Shown: one piece after another, positions 1 to 9,561 of the stretch
How the letters are laid out: every line of letters starts with the position of its first letter
How positions within the stretch are numbered: the stretch's first letter is position 1
Assembly (NCBI RefSeq): GCF_003725335.1
Contig: NZ_QIBY01000009.1
Location: 21,116-85,115 of the forward strand
Length of the DNA: 64,000 nt
Direction: 5' to 3'
From: Parvibacter caecicola
GTDB lineage: Bacteria; Actinomycetota; Coriobacteriia; Coriobacteriales; Eggerthellaceae
Notes under the pieces: model-generated
Databases searched by the model: none
What the model saw: only the letters and a program-made list of their open reading frames with translations
What the model was told of the DNA's origin: nothing
Made by a program: the position numbers and the translations under genes

Positions 1-183
1 CGCCCGCGTAAAGGTGTTGATTGCTGTCAACTTCCCCCAGAGAGGCGTTGCAAACAGCTGACGTAAAGCCGCTGGCGGCAATCTTCGCCGGCACCCCTTA
101 GCATCTCTGAATTTTTCGCCGCTTGACCGGTTTTTGACTTTTGCCCCCTAGGCTGGAGCAGAAAGTTGCAAAGGAGGTCTTGC

Positions 184-1218
184 ATGCGAGTAAAACCTAT
201 CTTGGCCGCGCTGCTCGGCGCGGCCCTTCTGTCCGCTTCCGCCTGCACCAGCTACGATATTCCGGACGAAACCCCCGCGGCCGCGCCGGACGATGCAGCG
301 AACCCCTTCCAAGAGGCGCAGGATGATACGAGCCTCATGGCCATGCTCAGCCACGAGGCCGTAAACCCGCCCTTGTCCGACAACGGCGAGCGGGAGCCGT
401 TTCCCTACGACGGTGGAGAGTTTCGTCTGGACTATCATTTCTCCGTCACCGGCGACTTGGACAGCGTGGGCTTTCTCCTCTTCTTGGACGGAAAGCCCCA
501 GCCCTATCGCACCGACGGGCAATCGTCCGACTATGCCTACTGCCACACGTTCGACGCGGCAGAGGATCAAGAGGTCTCCTTCCTCTTCGAGCCGGTGAGC
601 GGAAAGGCCGGCGATACGCTGAACTTAACCATCGTCAGCATAACGAATCCCGATTTCCAGCCAGATATGGAAAGCACGTCAAGCTATGGGTGGTACCACA
701 ATGCGCTGCCCGTTAGCATGGAAATGAGCTTCAGCGCCGACCCTCCTTCGGCTGCCGCTGCTGCACCGGGCCCGGCGGAGGCTCTTTCCTCCTGCAGCGT
801 GAGAGAGGAAAAGGCCACGGCCCAGTACGTGGAAGAAGACCTGGCCCAGGCGGGGTGGCCAGACATAACCATGGATACGCTGGATGACGGGGTTTATTAC
901 ACGCTCACCCTCGGTGGCGACACGGTATTCGACAACCTTACCGTTGACGAGCCGGTGCCGGTGCGCTTTACCCTGTGCGGCACCCCCGGCGCGCGTTACG
1001 ACATCTCCTTTTTCCTCAACCACCAACCGGTGGCGATGAACGGAGAAACGTCGAGTGCTGTAACGCTGAGCAAAGGAGGCGTGGCCGTTGTGGAGGGTGT
1101 CATCGACCCGTCTCTATTGGGCAAACTCAGCACGTTCTACTGTGTGGCGGTGCCCGCAGAAAACACGAACACGCCCTTTTACAAAACCAACTCGATACTA
1201 CTTTTCCAGGAGGCCTAA
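184..1218 (+). CDS. Putative lipoprotein, first gene of an ABC exporter operon
   Basis: A 344-residue protein with a lipoprotein signal: basic start, hydrophobic core and lipobox LSASAC with Cys21 as the probable lipidation site. It should be anchored to the outer face of the membrane. ATG 184 is chosen because AAAGGAGG lies just upstream at 170-177; the ATG at 166 precedes that site. The mature part has Ser/Ala/Pro-rich linkers around two stretches that look beta-rich; I recognise no family. The next gene, another lipoprotein, starts 3 bp after the stop, and ABC transporter genes follow, so it probably serves as an extracytoplasmic partner of that transporter. Function unknown. Confidence 0.8.
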   Translation: MRVKPILAALLGAALLSASACTSYDIPDETPAAAPDDAANPFQEAQDDTSLMAMLSHEAVNPPLSDNGEREPFPYDGGEFRLDYHFSVTGDLDSVGFLLFLDGKPQPYRTDGQSSDYAYCHTFDAAEDQEVSFLFEPVSGKAGDTLNLTIVSITNPDFQPDMESTSSYGWYHNALPVSMEMSFSADPPSAAAAAPGPAEALSSCSVREEKATAQYVEEDLAQAGWPDITMDTLDDGVYYTLTLGGDTVFDNLTVDEPVPVRFTLCGTPGARYDISFFLNHQPVAMNGETSSAVTLSKGGVAVVEGVIDPSLLGKLSTFYCVAVPAENTNTPFYKTNSILLFQEA

Positions 1219-1221
1219 GTT

Positions 1222-2388
1222 ATGAGAAAAGCCCTCTGCACCGCACTGGCCCTGTCGCTGTTCGCCCTTGGGGCTTGCAGCCCCCAAGCGCCCACGGACA
1301 GCTTCGAAGAGGCGGCGCCGGAAACCCCTTCCGCCTCGCTGCCGGCCGACGACGTCATGACGGCCAAGGAGCCAGCTCGAGTTCCAAACTCCTTTACTTT
1401 CGACAGTGCTCTCTTTTCAGGGAAGCTGACGGGCTGCTTCTATGCCCAAGCGGGTATGTTGCTTGTCTGCGCCGACGAGCTGTACCTCTACGACACTGCC
1501 TCCGGCACGGTGCGGGCTCGCTGTTCAGTACCGTCACAGGACTTCGACGTAGTGCCGTTCGAGGGCGGCATCGTCCTTACGGCCCTGGGCGACACGGGGG
1601 CAATCGCCTACATCTACGACCGCGAGCTGAATTTGACGGAATCTCTCTCATTGGAAGAGCTGGTGCCCGACGACCCTGTGGTTAGCCCTAGCTGTGTAGC
1701 GACATCGAGCGATGGAAACCAGCTGGCCATAGCGGGCCTTGACGCCCTCTACCTTTACGACCGTCCAACCGGTCAGCTGACCACGCTGCTCGACATCACC
1801 CAAGGCACTGGCGAGGCCGGCATAGAGATGGCGTCGCTGGGCGGCGTCGCCTTTACCCCCGACAGCAACCGCGTGGCCTTTTTCGGCAGCGGCTTTCCTG
1901 TCCAAAGCGCCGACGGCACGGAAGGCACGCCGGTGTGGGGGACCGTAGGCATTGACGGGGGCAATCCCGAACTTACCTGGCTGGACGCGGAAGATGCCGA
2001 GGAGATGCTACGGGCCGGCGGCAGGCTGTTCTTCCCGCCGACGATCTCGCATGTCGATGGGAGCCTTCCTTGGGTCGATGCGGCGAGCGCCGCCGCGCAC
2101 CGGCTCGACTTTTCCACGAGCGATGAGGGGCGAGATGGCGTCTACGTTTCGGAACAGGGCAAGTACGTCGCCACTGCCGAACTGGGCGACGCCCTTACCG
2201 TGCGGGTCTATGCCGTCGATTCCGGTGAACTTCTGACCACCGAGACCATCGAGGTGGACGATTCCCGCTATGTGGGGCGGATTCCCCAGGTGAGCATCTT
2301 GGACGATTCGCAGTCTGCCGTTGTGCTTCTTGGCTGTGGCATAGAGGAGATCGATACGGCGGTATCCACGTTTAGTTTCGGGGCCTAG
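1222..2388 (+). CDS. Putative beta-propeller-like lipoprotein
   Basis: A 388-residue protein with lipobox FALGAC (Cys19). The body contains repeated segments such as LYLYDTASGTVRA, IAYIYDRELNLTE, LYLYDRPTGQLTTL and VRVYAVDSGELLTT, which read like WD40/quinoprotein blades, so an exported beta-propeller is the likely fold (inference). AGGAGG at 1208-1213 overlaps the end of the previous gene and serves ATG 1222. It lies between a lipoprotein gene and an ABC ATPase gene that starts 2 bp after its stop. A related propeller-like domain is fused to the last permease of this operon. Substrate or partner unknown. Confidence 0.8.
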   Translation: MRKALCTALALSLFALGACSPQAPTDSFEEAAPETPSASLPADDVMTAKEPARVPNSFTFDSALFSGKLTGCFYAQAGMLLVCADELYLYDTASGTVRARCSVPSQDFDVVPFEGGIVLTALGDTGAIAYIYDRELNLTESLSLEELVPDDPVVSPSCVATSSDGNQLAIAGLDALYLYDRPTGQLTTLLDITQGTGEAGIEMASLGGVAFTPDSNRVAFFGSGFPVQSADGTEGTPVWGTVGIDGGNPELTWLDAEDAEEMLRAGGRLFFPPTISHVDGSLPWVDAASAAAHRLDFSTSDEGRDGVYVSEQGKYVATAELGDALTVRVYAVDSGELLTTETIEVDDSRYVGRIPQVSILDDSQSAVVLLGCGIEEIDTAVSTFSFGA

Positions 2389-2389
2389 C

Positions 2390-3268
2390 ATGGAAATCCG
2401 ATTCGACAACGTGGCAAAGCGCTACAAGGGCAACTATGCGCTGAAAGACTTCAGCGCCACGCTGGGCGAGGGCGTTTTCGGGCTGCTGGGCGAAAACGGC
2501 GCCGGAAAGACGACGCTCATCAGCATCCTCGTGGGCATCTTGCGCGCCGACGGCGGGACAGTGAGAGCCGATGGGCGCGACGTTGGGGCACAGGGCCGCG
2601 CGTTTCTGGCCGATTTGGGCTATATGCCGCAGTACCCGGTCTTCTACCGCGACTTCACCGTGGGGGATTTCCTTCTCTACATGGGAGCGCTAAAGAGCCT
2701 GTCCCCGGCTTTGGCGCGAAGCCGCGCGGCGGAATTGCTGGACACCGTGAATCTGGCCGACGCGCGGGACAAGAAGATCGGTGCCCTTTCGGGGGGCATG
2801 CGCCAGAGACTCGGCATTGCCCAGGCCATGCTATCCGACCCGAAGGTCCTGGTGCTGGACGAGCCCACCGCCGGCCTGGACCCGGGCGAGCGCATCCGCT
2901 TTCGCAACCTTATCTCCCGCTTCGCCCCTGGGCGCACCATCCTTCTAGCCACCCACATCGTGCCCGACGTTGAGTGCATTGCCACGGAAATCCTGCTGCT
3001 GCGCCGCGGCAAGCTGCTCATGCAAGGAGCGCCGGGGGCACTGGAGCAAAGCATCGCGGGCAAAGTGTGGGAGGTAACGGCGGACCTGGAACAATCCCGG
3101 CGGCTGGCCGAACGCTGCTGCATCGGCAACATGAAACAGGACGGCCCCCTCTTCTCGCTTCGTATCGTCAGCGACGAGTGCCCCTGTGCGGGGGCTCGGC
3201 CAGCGCAACCGAACCTGGAAGACGTGTTCCTGTATTTCTGCCAGGACGGCGATGCACCATGCGCCTAG
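2390..3268 (+). CDS. ABC transporter ATP-binding protein
   Basis: A 292-residue ATPase. Walker A GENGAGKTT lies at residues 34-42, the signature LSGGMRQRLG near 137, Walker B VLVLDEPTAGLDP near 157-170, and the switch His in LLATHIV. The fold and C-terminal extension fit the ABC-2 exporter ATPase class (CcmA/NatA-like). It pairs with the two permeases encoded just downstream: its 3' end overlaps the next gene by 10 bp, indicating translational coupling. It energises transport at the inner membrane face; the cargo is unknown, though the two lipoproteins upstream suggest cell-surface work or peptide defence. Confidence 0.92.
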   Translation: MEIRFDNVAKRYKGNYALKDFSATLGEGVFGLLGENGAGKTTLISILVGILRADGGTVRADGRDVGAQGRAFLADLGYMPQYPVFYRDFTVGDFLLYMGALKSLSPALARSRAAELLDTVNLADARDKKIGALSGGMRQRLGIAQAMLSDPKVLVLDEPTAGLDPGERIRFRNLISRFAPGRTILLATHIVPDVECIATEILLLRRGKLLMQGAPGALEQSIAGKVWEVTADLEQSRRLAERCCIGNMKQDGPLFSLRIVSDECPCAGARPAQPNLEDVFLYFCQDGDAPCA

Positions 3269-4476
3269 TCTGGTACGAATTCGCCAAGCTTTTCTGTCGG
3301 CGATCGGTTCTCGTGCTCTTCGTCCTGTTCAGCGTTATAAACCTGACCAAGATCTACAGCGAGTGGGATGCCTATTCGTTTCTGGCCGACGGAAGCGGCG
3401 AGCGCAGCTGGCACACCGTCTACTGGCAGCTCTACGACCAGTACCAAGGCCCCATTACGCCCGAAAAGGTGCAGCAGCTGCTGGCGACGTGGCAGCCTTT
3501 GGCCCAGGCCACAGCGGACATGACCGCCAGCACCGCCACCGACGACGCCAACTCCCTGACGGGAAACCTCTACAGCGATCGGAATCTACTGGAGAAGTAC
3601 TTTGTCGATCCCATGCAGTATTGCTACGAATATGGTAACCGTGCTGCATCGGTGGCGGAAAAGGCGCGCCAGAACGCCGAGGCCGCGGCTCAGGCCGGGG
3701 CCTTGTACCAACAGCGGGAAAGCGCCGCCATATATCAAATCTACGCCGGTCGCACCGTGCCCGACTTCGCCTACACGGAGATGGCCAACTACTACCTGAA
3801 CTACGACTTCTCCCTCGTTCTCGTACTGCTTCTGGGGCTCTATGGCGTGGCTGGCACCTTCGTGGAGGAGCGGGAAACCCAGATGGACCGGTTGCTGCTT
3901 ACGAATCCCAATGGCGGCAGCCGCACCGTTCTCGCGAAGTTGATGGCAGCCAGCGGGTTTTTGCTGCTGGTGACCATGTGGTTCTCGCTGCTTGACCTGG
4001 CGGGCTTCGGGGCCGCCTTCGGCACATTAGAGGGCTTGGATTTGCCGGTGTACGCCATCCCCAGCTTCGCCGAAGCACCGATCGACCTCAGCGTACTCCA
4101 ATTCGCGGTGTTGGCGGCGGCGCTGCGAAGCATCGGGCTCTGGGCTCTGGGCATGGCCTGGCTTGCGGTGTCGCTGCGGGGCAGAAACGCCCTCGTCCCC
4201 CTTGTTGCCAACTTCGCGCTCACCGCCGTGCTCGTCATCGGCGGCGCGAGCATGGCCTATTCCCACTTTGTCTGGGCGAAAGCGCTCGATCCCTATTCGC
4301 TGCTGGCGGGCCGCCCTCTCCTGGCCCAGACGGAGTTTCTGGACATCGGCGGCTTCCCCGTCCTGTCCTGGCAGGTAGCGCTCGCAATCTCCCTGGTTGC
4401 GGGGCTCGTCGTTGCCGCAGCCATCTATCTGCTTTCGCCGCGAAACACCTACTGCCCTATTAGGAGGCTGCGATGA
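3259..4476 (+). CDS. ABC-2 type transporter permease
   Basis: A 405-residue membrane protein starting MRLVWYEFAKLF. The N-terminal helix (about residues 10-28) is followed by a long extracytoplasmic loop rich in Gln/Ala (about 30-165), then five or six hydrophobic segments, as in ABC-2 permeases. The motif FVEERETQMDRLLLTNPNGG after the second helix is typical of the ABC-2 coupling region. ATG 3259 overlaps the ATPase gene; longer in-frame starts upstream fall inside that gene. It overlaps the next permease gene by the ATGA at 4473-4476. Confidence 0.88.
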   Translation: MRLVWYEFAKLFCRRSVLVLFVLFSVINLTKIYSEWDAYSFLADGSGERSWHTVYWQLYDQYQGPITPEKVQQLLATWQPLAQATADMTASTATDDANSLTGNLYSDRNLLEKYFVDPMQYCYEYGNRAASVAEKARQNAEAAAQAGALYQQRESAAIYQIYAGRTVPDFAYTEMANYYLNYDFSLVLVLLLGLYGVAGTFVEERETQMDRLLLTNPNGGSRTVLAKLMAASGFLLLVTMWFSLLDLAGFGAAFGTLEGLDLPVYAIPSFAEAPIDLSVLQFAVLAAALRSIGLWALGMAWLAVSLRGRNALVPLVANFALTAVLVIGGASMAYSHFVWAKALDPYSLLAGRPLLAQTEFLDIGGFPVLSWQVALAISLVAGLVVAAAIYLLSPRNTYCPIRRLR

Positions 4477-6485
4477 TGGTGCTCGCCTATGAATGGAAGA
4501 AGCTCATGATCGGGCAGCGAGGGCTGGCCTGTCTGTTGGCAGCCCTGGTGGTCAGCGGGGTTTGGCTGGCGATAACCGAACAGCCCCAGAACATCACCAT
4601 GCAAGAGCACCGATCCGATTACGCCTGGTGCCTTGAGAGGCTGGACGGAGCCCTGAACGACCAGAAAGAGACCTGGCTTCAAGACGAGAGCGAGGCCATC
4701 ACGGAAGCAAAAGCCGCCCGTGCCGAAGCGCAGGAAAGCTACTACAGCGGCCTCACCTCGGCTGAGGATTACGAAAGTGCGGCGGCCCAGGCCGGGGAGG
4801 TGCTGGCCCACGAGCGGGGCTTCGACGCCGCCTTCCAGCAGTACCTCTATGTATCGGAGAACCCGACCAACCGATACTTCCTTGAGACGAACGGCTGGGC
4901 CGGGCTTCTCTCTGTCCAGACGCTGGATTTCGCGGTGCTGCTGGCCGTCTTGTATCTGGCCGCCGCGGCTTTCTGCTCGGAATACGCCTGCCAGATGGAC
5001 GCGCTTTTGCGTACGACCCCCGAGGGCCGCGCAAGCGCCCGGTGCAAGGTGCTCATCGTCATCGGTTCCGCCGTTGCCCTTTGTGTCGCACTCTCCCTTC
5101 TCCAGCTCACGTTCTTCGCGGTGAAATACGGGCTGCCCCACGGGGACTATCCCCTCCAGAGCGTTCCGCTTTTCGGCACCAGCGAGAAGGGCCTCTCCCT
5201 TGCAGAGGCGTTCGTAGCGGCCGCCGCACTCCGTTGCTTCGGCGCGGTGATGCTCGCGGCCTTGCTCCTCTTCGCCTCGGTTATAGTGAGGAAGTACGCA
5301 CTGACGGCTCTTATCGGCGCCGCTGCCACCCTTATCCCCCTCGTCGGGCTGCCGGCCCAGTTCGTCTTCCGCCTGCCCCTTCCCCTGCCGTTCTTGCTTG
5401 CGACGGGGTTCTTAGAGGGCAGCCGCTTTATGCAGGGTGATGGTGGGGAGGCAATCGCCGTGTTTGCCGAAGTGTCCCCGTGGGAATTTGCGCTGGTGGC
5501 GGGAATTTCGGCGGCGCTTACGATGCTCGCGCTGTACGGAACGGTGCGACGCAGCACGAACTGCTGGCTCTTGGAGAAAAGGCCCCGCTTCGGCAGCAAG
5601 GCAAAGCCCGCGGCCGCCCTTCTGCTTGCCGCCGCCCTTCTGCTGCCCGTAACCGGATGCTCTTCCGAGGCCGCCGAGACCGTGGTCTACAACTCTGCCG
5701 CTCAAAGCTTGGCGGGTGACGGAATTGCCGTGACGTTCGACGACGAGGCCCAGGCCTATACCTTGGAACGCGAAGGGGCTACCCCTGTGGCCGTGGAGAC
5801 CTCGCCCCTTTTCGGCGCCTTTTCCGACGAGGAGCTGGTGAAGGGCGCCTACGTAGACGGCCCGTGCGTGTACTACCTTACTTCGCGCACTCAGCAGTAC
5901 GTCGATCGGGTTGGCAATTACAACAGCACGTTTACCCAGTTCAGCATCGTGCGCCTTAATGCGGACACGCTGGAGCGCCAAGTGATTTTCGAGCAAATCG
6001 CCGACAGCGACCGCTCTCTGCTGGGGATTGACTACACCGTCGGCGACACCTGGGCGTTCCTGCCGGATTGCCACCGCTTCTTCCTGAACAATCGCAGTTT
6101 CTTCTTCGTGGTGAATGACAAGATCGTCGAAGTGGATCGGGCCACGCGGGCGACGCACACGCTTGCCATCCCCGCTGACGGCAACATCGCCTTCGACGGT
6201 CGCGCCATTTACTTCATAGACGAGGATTCGCGCCTTCAGGCCTACGACATCCAAACCCATGAAGCCACCTTCGTGGGAGATGTCGTCGCCCGCAGCTTCT
6301 GCCTCACCGAGGACGGCTTTTGCTACGTCAACCGTCTGGACGGCGACGCAGTCTGCACTTGCGCCAAAGACGGCTCCGATTCTGTGGTGGTGTTGGAAGG
6401 GCCTGCCCTATCGGTCGATTATGAAAACGGCGCGCTCTCGGCCACTCTGAAATCGGATGGCCGAACGGTTCCAGTTGAGTTATGA
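4473..6485 (+). CDS. ABC-2 permease fused to a lipoprotein-like beta-propeller domain
   Basis: A 670-residue fusion. Residues 1-370 are a permease like its neighbour, with the related motif FCSEYACQMDALLRTTPEGR. After a short basic stretch (KRPRFGSKAKP) comes a second signal-like segment, LLLAAALLLPVTGC, with a perfect lipobox at Cys396. The remaining 275 residues resemble the propeller-like lipoprotein encoded at 1222-2388 (blades such as IYFIDEDSRLQAYD). The reading frame is continuous through the junction, with no stop or frameshift. The propeller domain is therefore probably displayed outside the cell, tethered to the last transmembrane helix, unless the internal lipobox is processed. Confidence 0.85.
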   Translation: MMVLAYEWKKLMIGQRGLACLLAALVVSGVWLAITEQPQNITMQEHRSDYAWCLERLDGALNDQKETWLQDESEAITEAKAARAEAQESYYSGLTSAEDYESAAAQAGEVLAHERGFDAAFQQYLYVSENPTNRYFLETNGWAGLLSVQTLDFAVLLAVLYLAAAAFCSEYACQMDALLRTTPEGRASARCKVLIVIGSAVALCVALSLLQLTFFAVKYGLPHGDYPLQSVPLFGTSEKGLSLAEAFVAAAALRCFGAVMLAALLLFASVIVRKYALTALIGAAATLIPLVGLPAQFVFRLPLPLPFLLATGFLEGSRFMQGDGGEAIAVFAEVSPWEFALVAGISAALTMLALYGTVRRSTNCWLLEKRPRFGSKAKPAAALLLAAALLLPVTGCSSEAAETVVYNSAAQSLAGDGIAVTFDDEAQAYTLEREGATPVAVETSPLFGAFSDEELVKGAYVDGPCVYYLTSRTQQYVDRVGNYNSTFTQFSIVRLNADTLERQVIFEQIADSDRSLLGIDYTVGDTWAFLPDCHRFFLNNRSFFFVVNDKIVEVDRATRATHTLAIPADGNIAFDGRAIYFIDEDSRLQAYDIQTHEATFVGDVVARSFCLTEDGFCYVNRLDGDAVCTCAKDGSDSVVVLEGPALSVDYENGALSATLKSDGRTVPVEL

Positions 6486-6795
6486 CGTGCGGTTTTTCGC
6501 CTATGCGCAACTGGCCCAACGCGCGCTGCCTGCCCCCTCTTGCGCTATGAGGATTGATGCCCGTCGCCGTCACTTCGCCCGCATCCCTCAGTGTCGCCCT
6601 CCTGGGGGCCGCGACCGCGAGCAGATAGCGACCGCCTTTATGCGCCACTCTTCTCCGAACATGAGCAGGCCCGCGCTCGTCGGGTGAACCATCCCAACGA
6701 TTTCGCCCTGCTCATCCTTCCGGGCGGAGAGGCTTGCCTGCTAAAAGAATGGGTCGAGGTTCGGCAAGGGCCATAAGGAAGACAAGCCGCCTCCG
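6486..6795. other. Gene-free stretch at an operon boundary
   Basis: These 310 bases lie between two convergent operons. I see no reading frame with a convincing start or family resemblance, no strong hairpin followed by T, and no tRNA. It also marks a change in codon use: genes to the right, up to about 25 kb, use less G/C-biased third positions. Confidence 0.5.
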
Positions 6796-7122
6796 TCAGA
6801 GCAGGAGCAGCTGCCCAGACTGGAAGGAAACGACAAATGCCAGCGCGAACAGGCCTATGACCAACAGCGCCCAGAACACGTCCAGAACGATAACTGCAGT
6901 CGCGACGATCTTCGTGCCCGCGCCCTGATCTTCGGAACTGCTTTTTACGATGATTGCGAGCACGAGGCTTGCTGCGATGAACGCGAAGTTCGCGAGCATC
7001 CATCCTGTGCGCACCTCGTCCGTCAAAGAGTAGCCGAAAGCTCCGGGCAGAAGGGCGCAAAGGGGAAGCAACCCCAGCACCAAAGCGACAATACCCAAGG
7101 GTGAGATGATCTTCGTGTTCAT
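6796..7122 (-). CDS. Small integral membrane protein
   Basis: A 108-residue protein with three or four predicted helices (about residues 8-28, 42-60, 70-100) and few charged residues. The loop KSSSEDQGAGTK is probably cytoplasmic. No family recognised. It is the last gene of the minus-strand transporter operon, 3 bp after the LanG-like permease gene, so it probably acts with that transporter, for example as an accessory immunity protein (inference). Confidence 0.7.
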   Translation of the reverse strand: MNTKIISPLGIVALVLGLLPLCALLPGAFGYSLTDEVRTGWMLANFAFIAASLVLAIIVKSSSEDQGAGTKIVATAVIVLDVFWALLVIGLFALAFVVSFQSGQLLLL

Positions 7123-7125
7123 TTC

Positions 7126-7890
7126 TTACCTCATTTCCTTTTTTCCAAATCGAAGCACCGACAATGAGAGGAACGCCGTGAAGAGCAGCGCCGCGAAGAG
7201 GACGAACGGGAACGGCTGGAACGCGGTCGATGCCATTTCGGCCGTGAAGTCATGGAGCGAGCACGAGACGAGGTAGCCGCTATAGCAGTACGGATAAGCT
7301 ATCCAGGCGGGGGTGTTCGCGACGAGAACGCCCGGGATGACGAGAAGCAGGTTGAGCCCGACGGTGATGAGGGGCTTCTCGAAGACCACCGTTATCGCCC
7401 ACATGGCGGCAACGGCGGGCAGCATGGTCAGGAAAAGGCCCGCGCAGGACTTCAGCAGGTAGCCGATGGGCAATGTCTCCCGCACCCCCATCATCTGGGT
7501 GGCGATGAGCCCGGCGATCACGAAGACCGCGAAGAACACAGCGATCTCCATGAGAAGGAAGAACGTGACGACTACGAACTTCGCCAGGGAGAGCTTGTAG
7601 CGGCTGACGGGGAGCGCGAGCATCTTCAGGATGCCGTTGTGCGACGTCTCCCTGCCCGCAATCATCACGCACACGACGATCATGCTGAGCGGGAGCAGGT
7701 AATACGCGTACACGAGCGCGCTCTGGACGAACATCGCGGGCCATGCGTTTGTGTACTCGGGGGTGAAGTAGCGGCTCAAGTTCGCCACCCCCGATACGAC
7801 CACGAGGATGGGCGCGATGAAGATGAGCGGGACGATCTTCGACCTGCGCACTTTCATGAACTCGATTCCGATAAGGCTTGTAAATCCCAT
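7126..7890 (-). CDS. Lantibiotic-immunity-like ABC permease (LanG/MutG type)
   Basis: A 254-residue protein with six hydrophobic segments. It opens MGFTSLIGIEFMKVRRSKIVPLIF, with the basic motif before the first helix found in ABC-2 permeases of the BcrB/LanE/LanG group, and carries the coupling-loop motif GRETSHNGILKMLALPVSRYKL. The paired permease gene ends 9 bp upstream and the ATPase gene lies before that. Known members export lantibiotics or bacitracin-like peptides from the membrane as self-protection; the peptide here is unknown. Confidence 0.85.
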   Translation of the reverse strand: MGFTSLIGIEFMKVRRSKIVPLIFIAPILVVVSGVANLSRYFTPEYTNAWPAMFVQSALVYAYYLLPLSMIVVCVMIAGRETSHNGILKMLALPVSRYKLSLAKFVVVTFFLLMEIAVFFAVFVIAGLIATQMMGVRETLPIGYLLKSCAGLFLTMLPAVAAMWAITVVFEKPLITVGLNLLLVIPGVLVANTPAWIAYPYCYSGYLVSCSLHDFTAEMASTAFQPFPFVLFAALLFTAFLSLSVLRFGKKEMR

Positions 7891-7899
7891 AACTGCCTC

Positions 7900-8625
7900 C
7901 TACTCGTAGCGCCTGCGGCCGGAAAGCCAGAGCCCAGCCGCAAGGAAGATGACCGTCTGCGCCGCCGAAACCGCGATGGCCAGGAAGTCCGGCTGGCCGC
8001 TCATGGCAATCGCCGGCTTCAGCATCAGGACGAAGGGGTGGGCCAGGACGAGGGGCGAGTCGACGCTGGCGAGCGCCATGGCGCTCAAGAAGCCCGCCAC
8101 GCCTATGCCGAGGGGTATCCACATGTTCTCGATGCGCGACGACACGAGCAGCATGAGGGTAAGAACGGGCATGCTGGTGATGAGCGAGTAGCCGGCGAAG
8201 GCGATCACGGCGCCAGGATCGTACGCCCCTTCGGGCAGGCTGCTCGCTCCGATCAGGGCGAGCACTCCGTTCTGCATCGCGACCGCGGTGAGCAGCCCAA
8301 CAGCGAGGACGAGGAACTTGCTCACGTACATCGAAGGCATCTTCATGGGCATCACGAGCATTTTCTTGATGGCATCGCCCCTGAACTCCATGCCGTAGAT
8401 CATGCACGTCGCCACGATGACCCCAAACATGTTGATGACGACGATCATCCCGTAGAGCTGCGTGAGCAGGATGTCCATCGGGTCGAGCGGCATGCCGAGC
8501 AGCGTCTCTCCGCGGACGAGGAAGTTCGCGCATGCGTAAAGGGCTCCCAAGACGCCGATCGCCAAGAGCACGAAAACGATGCCCGTCCTGCGCTCTTTGC
8601 GCAGCTCGATCGACAGCGCGCTCAT
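7900..8625 (-). CDS. Lantibiotic-immunity-like ABC permease (LanE type)
   Basis: A 241-residue six-helix protein opening MSALSIELRKERRTGIVFVLLAIGVL. The coupling loop reads MEFRGDAIKKMLVMPMKMPSMYVSKF, matching the position of the loop in the partner permease. ATG 8625 overlaps the stop of the ATPase gene (ATGA), so the two are translationally coupled. The two permeases are distantly similar and probably form a heterodimer, as in LanFEG systems. Confidence 0.85.
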   Translation of the reverse strand: MSALSIELRKERRTGIVFVLLAIGVLGALYACANFLVRGETLLGMPLDPMDILLTQLYGMIVVINMFGVIVATCMIYGMEFRGDAIKKMLVMPMKMPSMYVSKFLVLAVGLLTAVAMQNGVLALIGASSLPEGAYDPGAVIAFAGYSLITSMPVLTLMLLVSSRIENMWIPLGIGVAGFLSAMALASVDSPLVLAHPFVLMLKPAIAMSGQPDFLAIAVSAAQTVIFLAAGLWLSGRRRYE

Positions 8626-9419
8626 AGGACGGCCCTCTGCTTCCGCAAGAGGTTGTCCTGCTCTATCATCGCCAAGAACAGCTCTTCCAGGTTCTCGGCG
8701 GCGTAGCCCGAGGCAATCGCCTGGGCGCGCAGGTTGTCGAGGCTTCCCTCGTAGAGCATCGTCCCATGGTTCAAGATGCCGATATCGTCAGCCATGAGCT
8801 CGATCTCCGACAGCATGTGGGAAGAGACGAGCACCGTGCAGTCGAAGGCCTTCGGCAGTGATTTGACGAGGTTTCTGATCTCGTGTATTCCGGCAGGGTC
8901 CAGGCCGTTCGTCGGCTCGTCTAGGATGAGGATCGGAGGCCTTCCAAGAAGGGCCTCGGCAAGCCCCAGCCGCTGCTTCATGCCAAGCGAGTACTTCTTC
9001 GCGAGGCGGCCGCCGAACTCCGACAGGCCCACGAGTTCCAGGGCCTCGTCCACGGAGCTCGCAGGCAGGCCCAGTATCCTCCGGATGATATCGAGGTTCT
9101 CCCTTCCGGTGAGGTTGGCGTAGTAAGAGGGAGACTCGATGAAGGAGCCGACCTCCTTGAGGATCGCCACCCGGCTGTCCGGAAAGCGCATACCGCCGAT
9201 CTCGAAGGCGCCCGATGTGGGCGCCGTGAGGCCGAGCAGCATCTTCATGGTCGTTGACTTTCCCGCTCCGTTGGGCCCGAGGAACCCGTAGATGCTCCCC
9301 TTCCGCACATGCATTGAGACATCGTTGACGGCGACGAAGTCCTTGTAGCGCTTCGTCAGATTGCGGGTCTCGATGATGAGAGGATGGCGCCTCGAACGCC
9401 CTGGTTGCGCATGTTTCAT
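8622..9419 (-). CDS. ABC transporter ATP-binding protein (LanF/BcrA type)
   Basis: A 265-residue ATPase with Walker A GPNGAGKST, signature YSLGMKQRLGLAEALLG (the usual LSGG is YSLG, a known variant of the BcrA/LanF class), Walker B ILILDEPTNGLDP and switch His in VSSHMLSEIE. AAAGGAG lies before ATG 9419. It heads the minus-strand operon and is divergent from a response regulator gene 142 bp away, the arrangement of peptide-sensing and detoxification modules. It should drive the two permeases encoded downstream. Confidence 0.92.
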   Translation of the reverse strand: MKHAQPGRSRRHPLIIETRNLTKRYKDFVAVNDVSMHVRKGSIYGFLGPNGAGKSTTMKMLLGLTAPTSGAFEIGGMRFPDSRVAILKEVGSFIESPSYYANLTGRENLDIIRRILGLPASSVDEALELVGLSEFGGRLAKKYSLGMKQRLGLAEALLGRPPILILDEPTNGLDPAGIHEIRNLVKSLPKAFDCTVLVSSHMLSEIELMADDIGILNHGTMLYEGSLDNLRAQAIASGYAAENLEELFLAMIEQDNLLRKQRAVL

Positions 9420-9561
9420 CGTTGCTCCTTTCGACGGAAATCAAGGTATTCGCCCCGCCTGACATTCCTCGATTGTGCACCTGACTTTTTCCTTACTTTC
9501 GCGTACAGCCCAGGCGCGGGACTGTATTCTGCACAGTGGATAGGTTTGAGAAAGGCACCTC

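Noticed and set aside
7252..8706. Long plus-strand open frame of 484 codons
   Set aside because: It is antisense to two clear ABC permeases; its His/Asp/Arg-rich composition is that of an antisense shadow in high-GC DNA.
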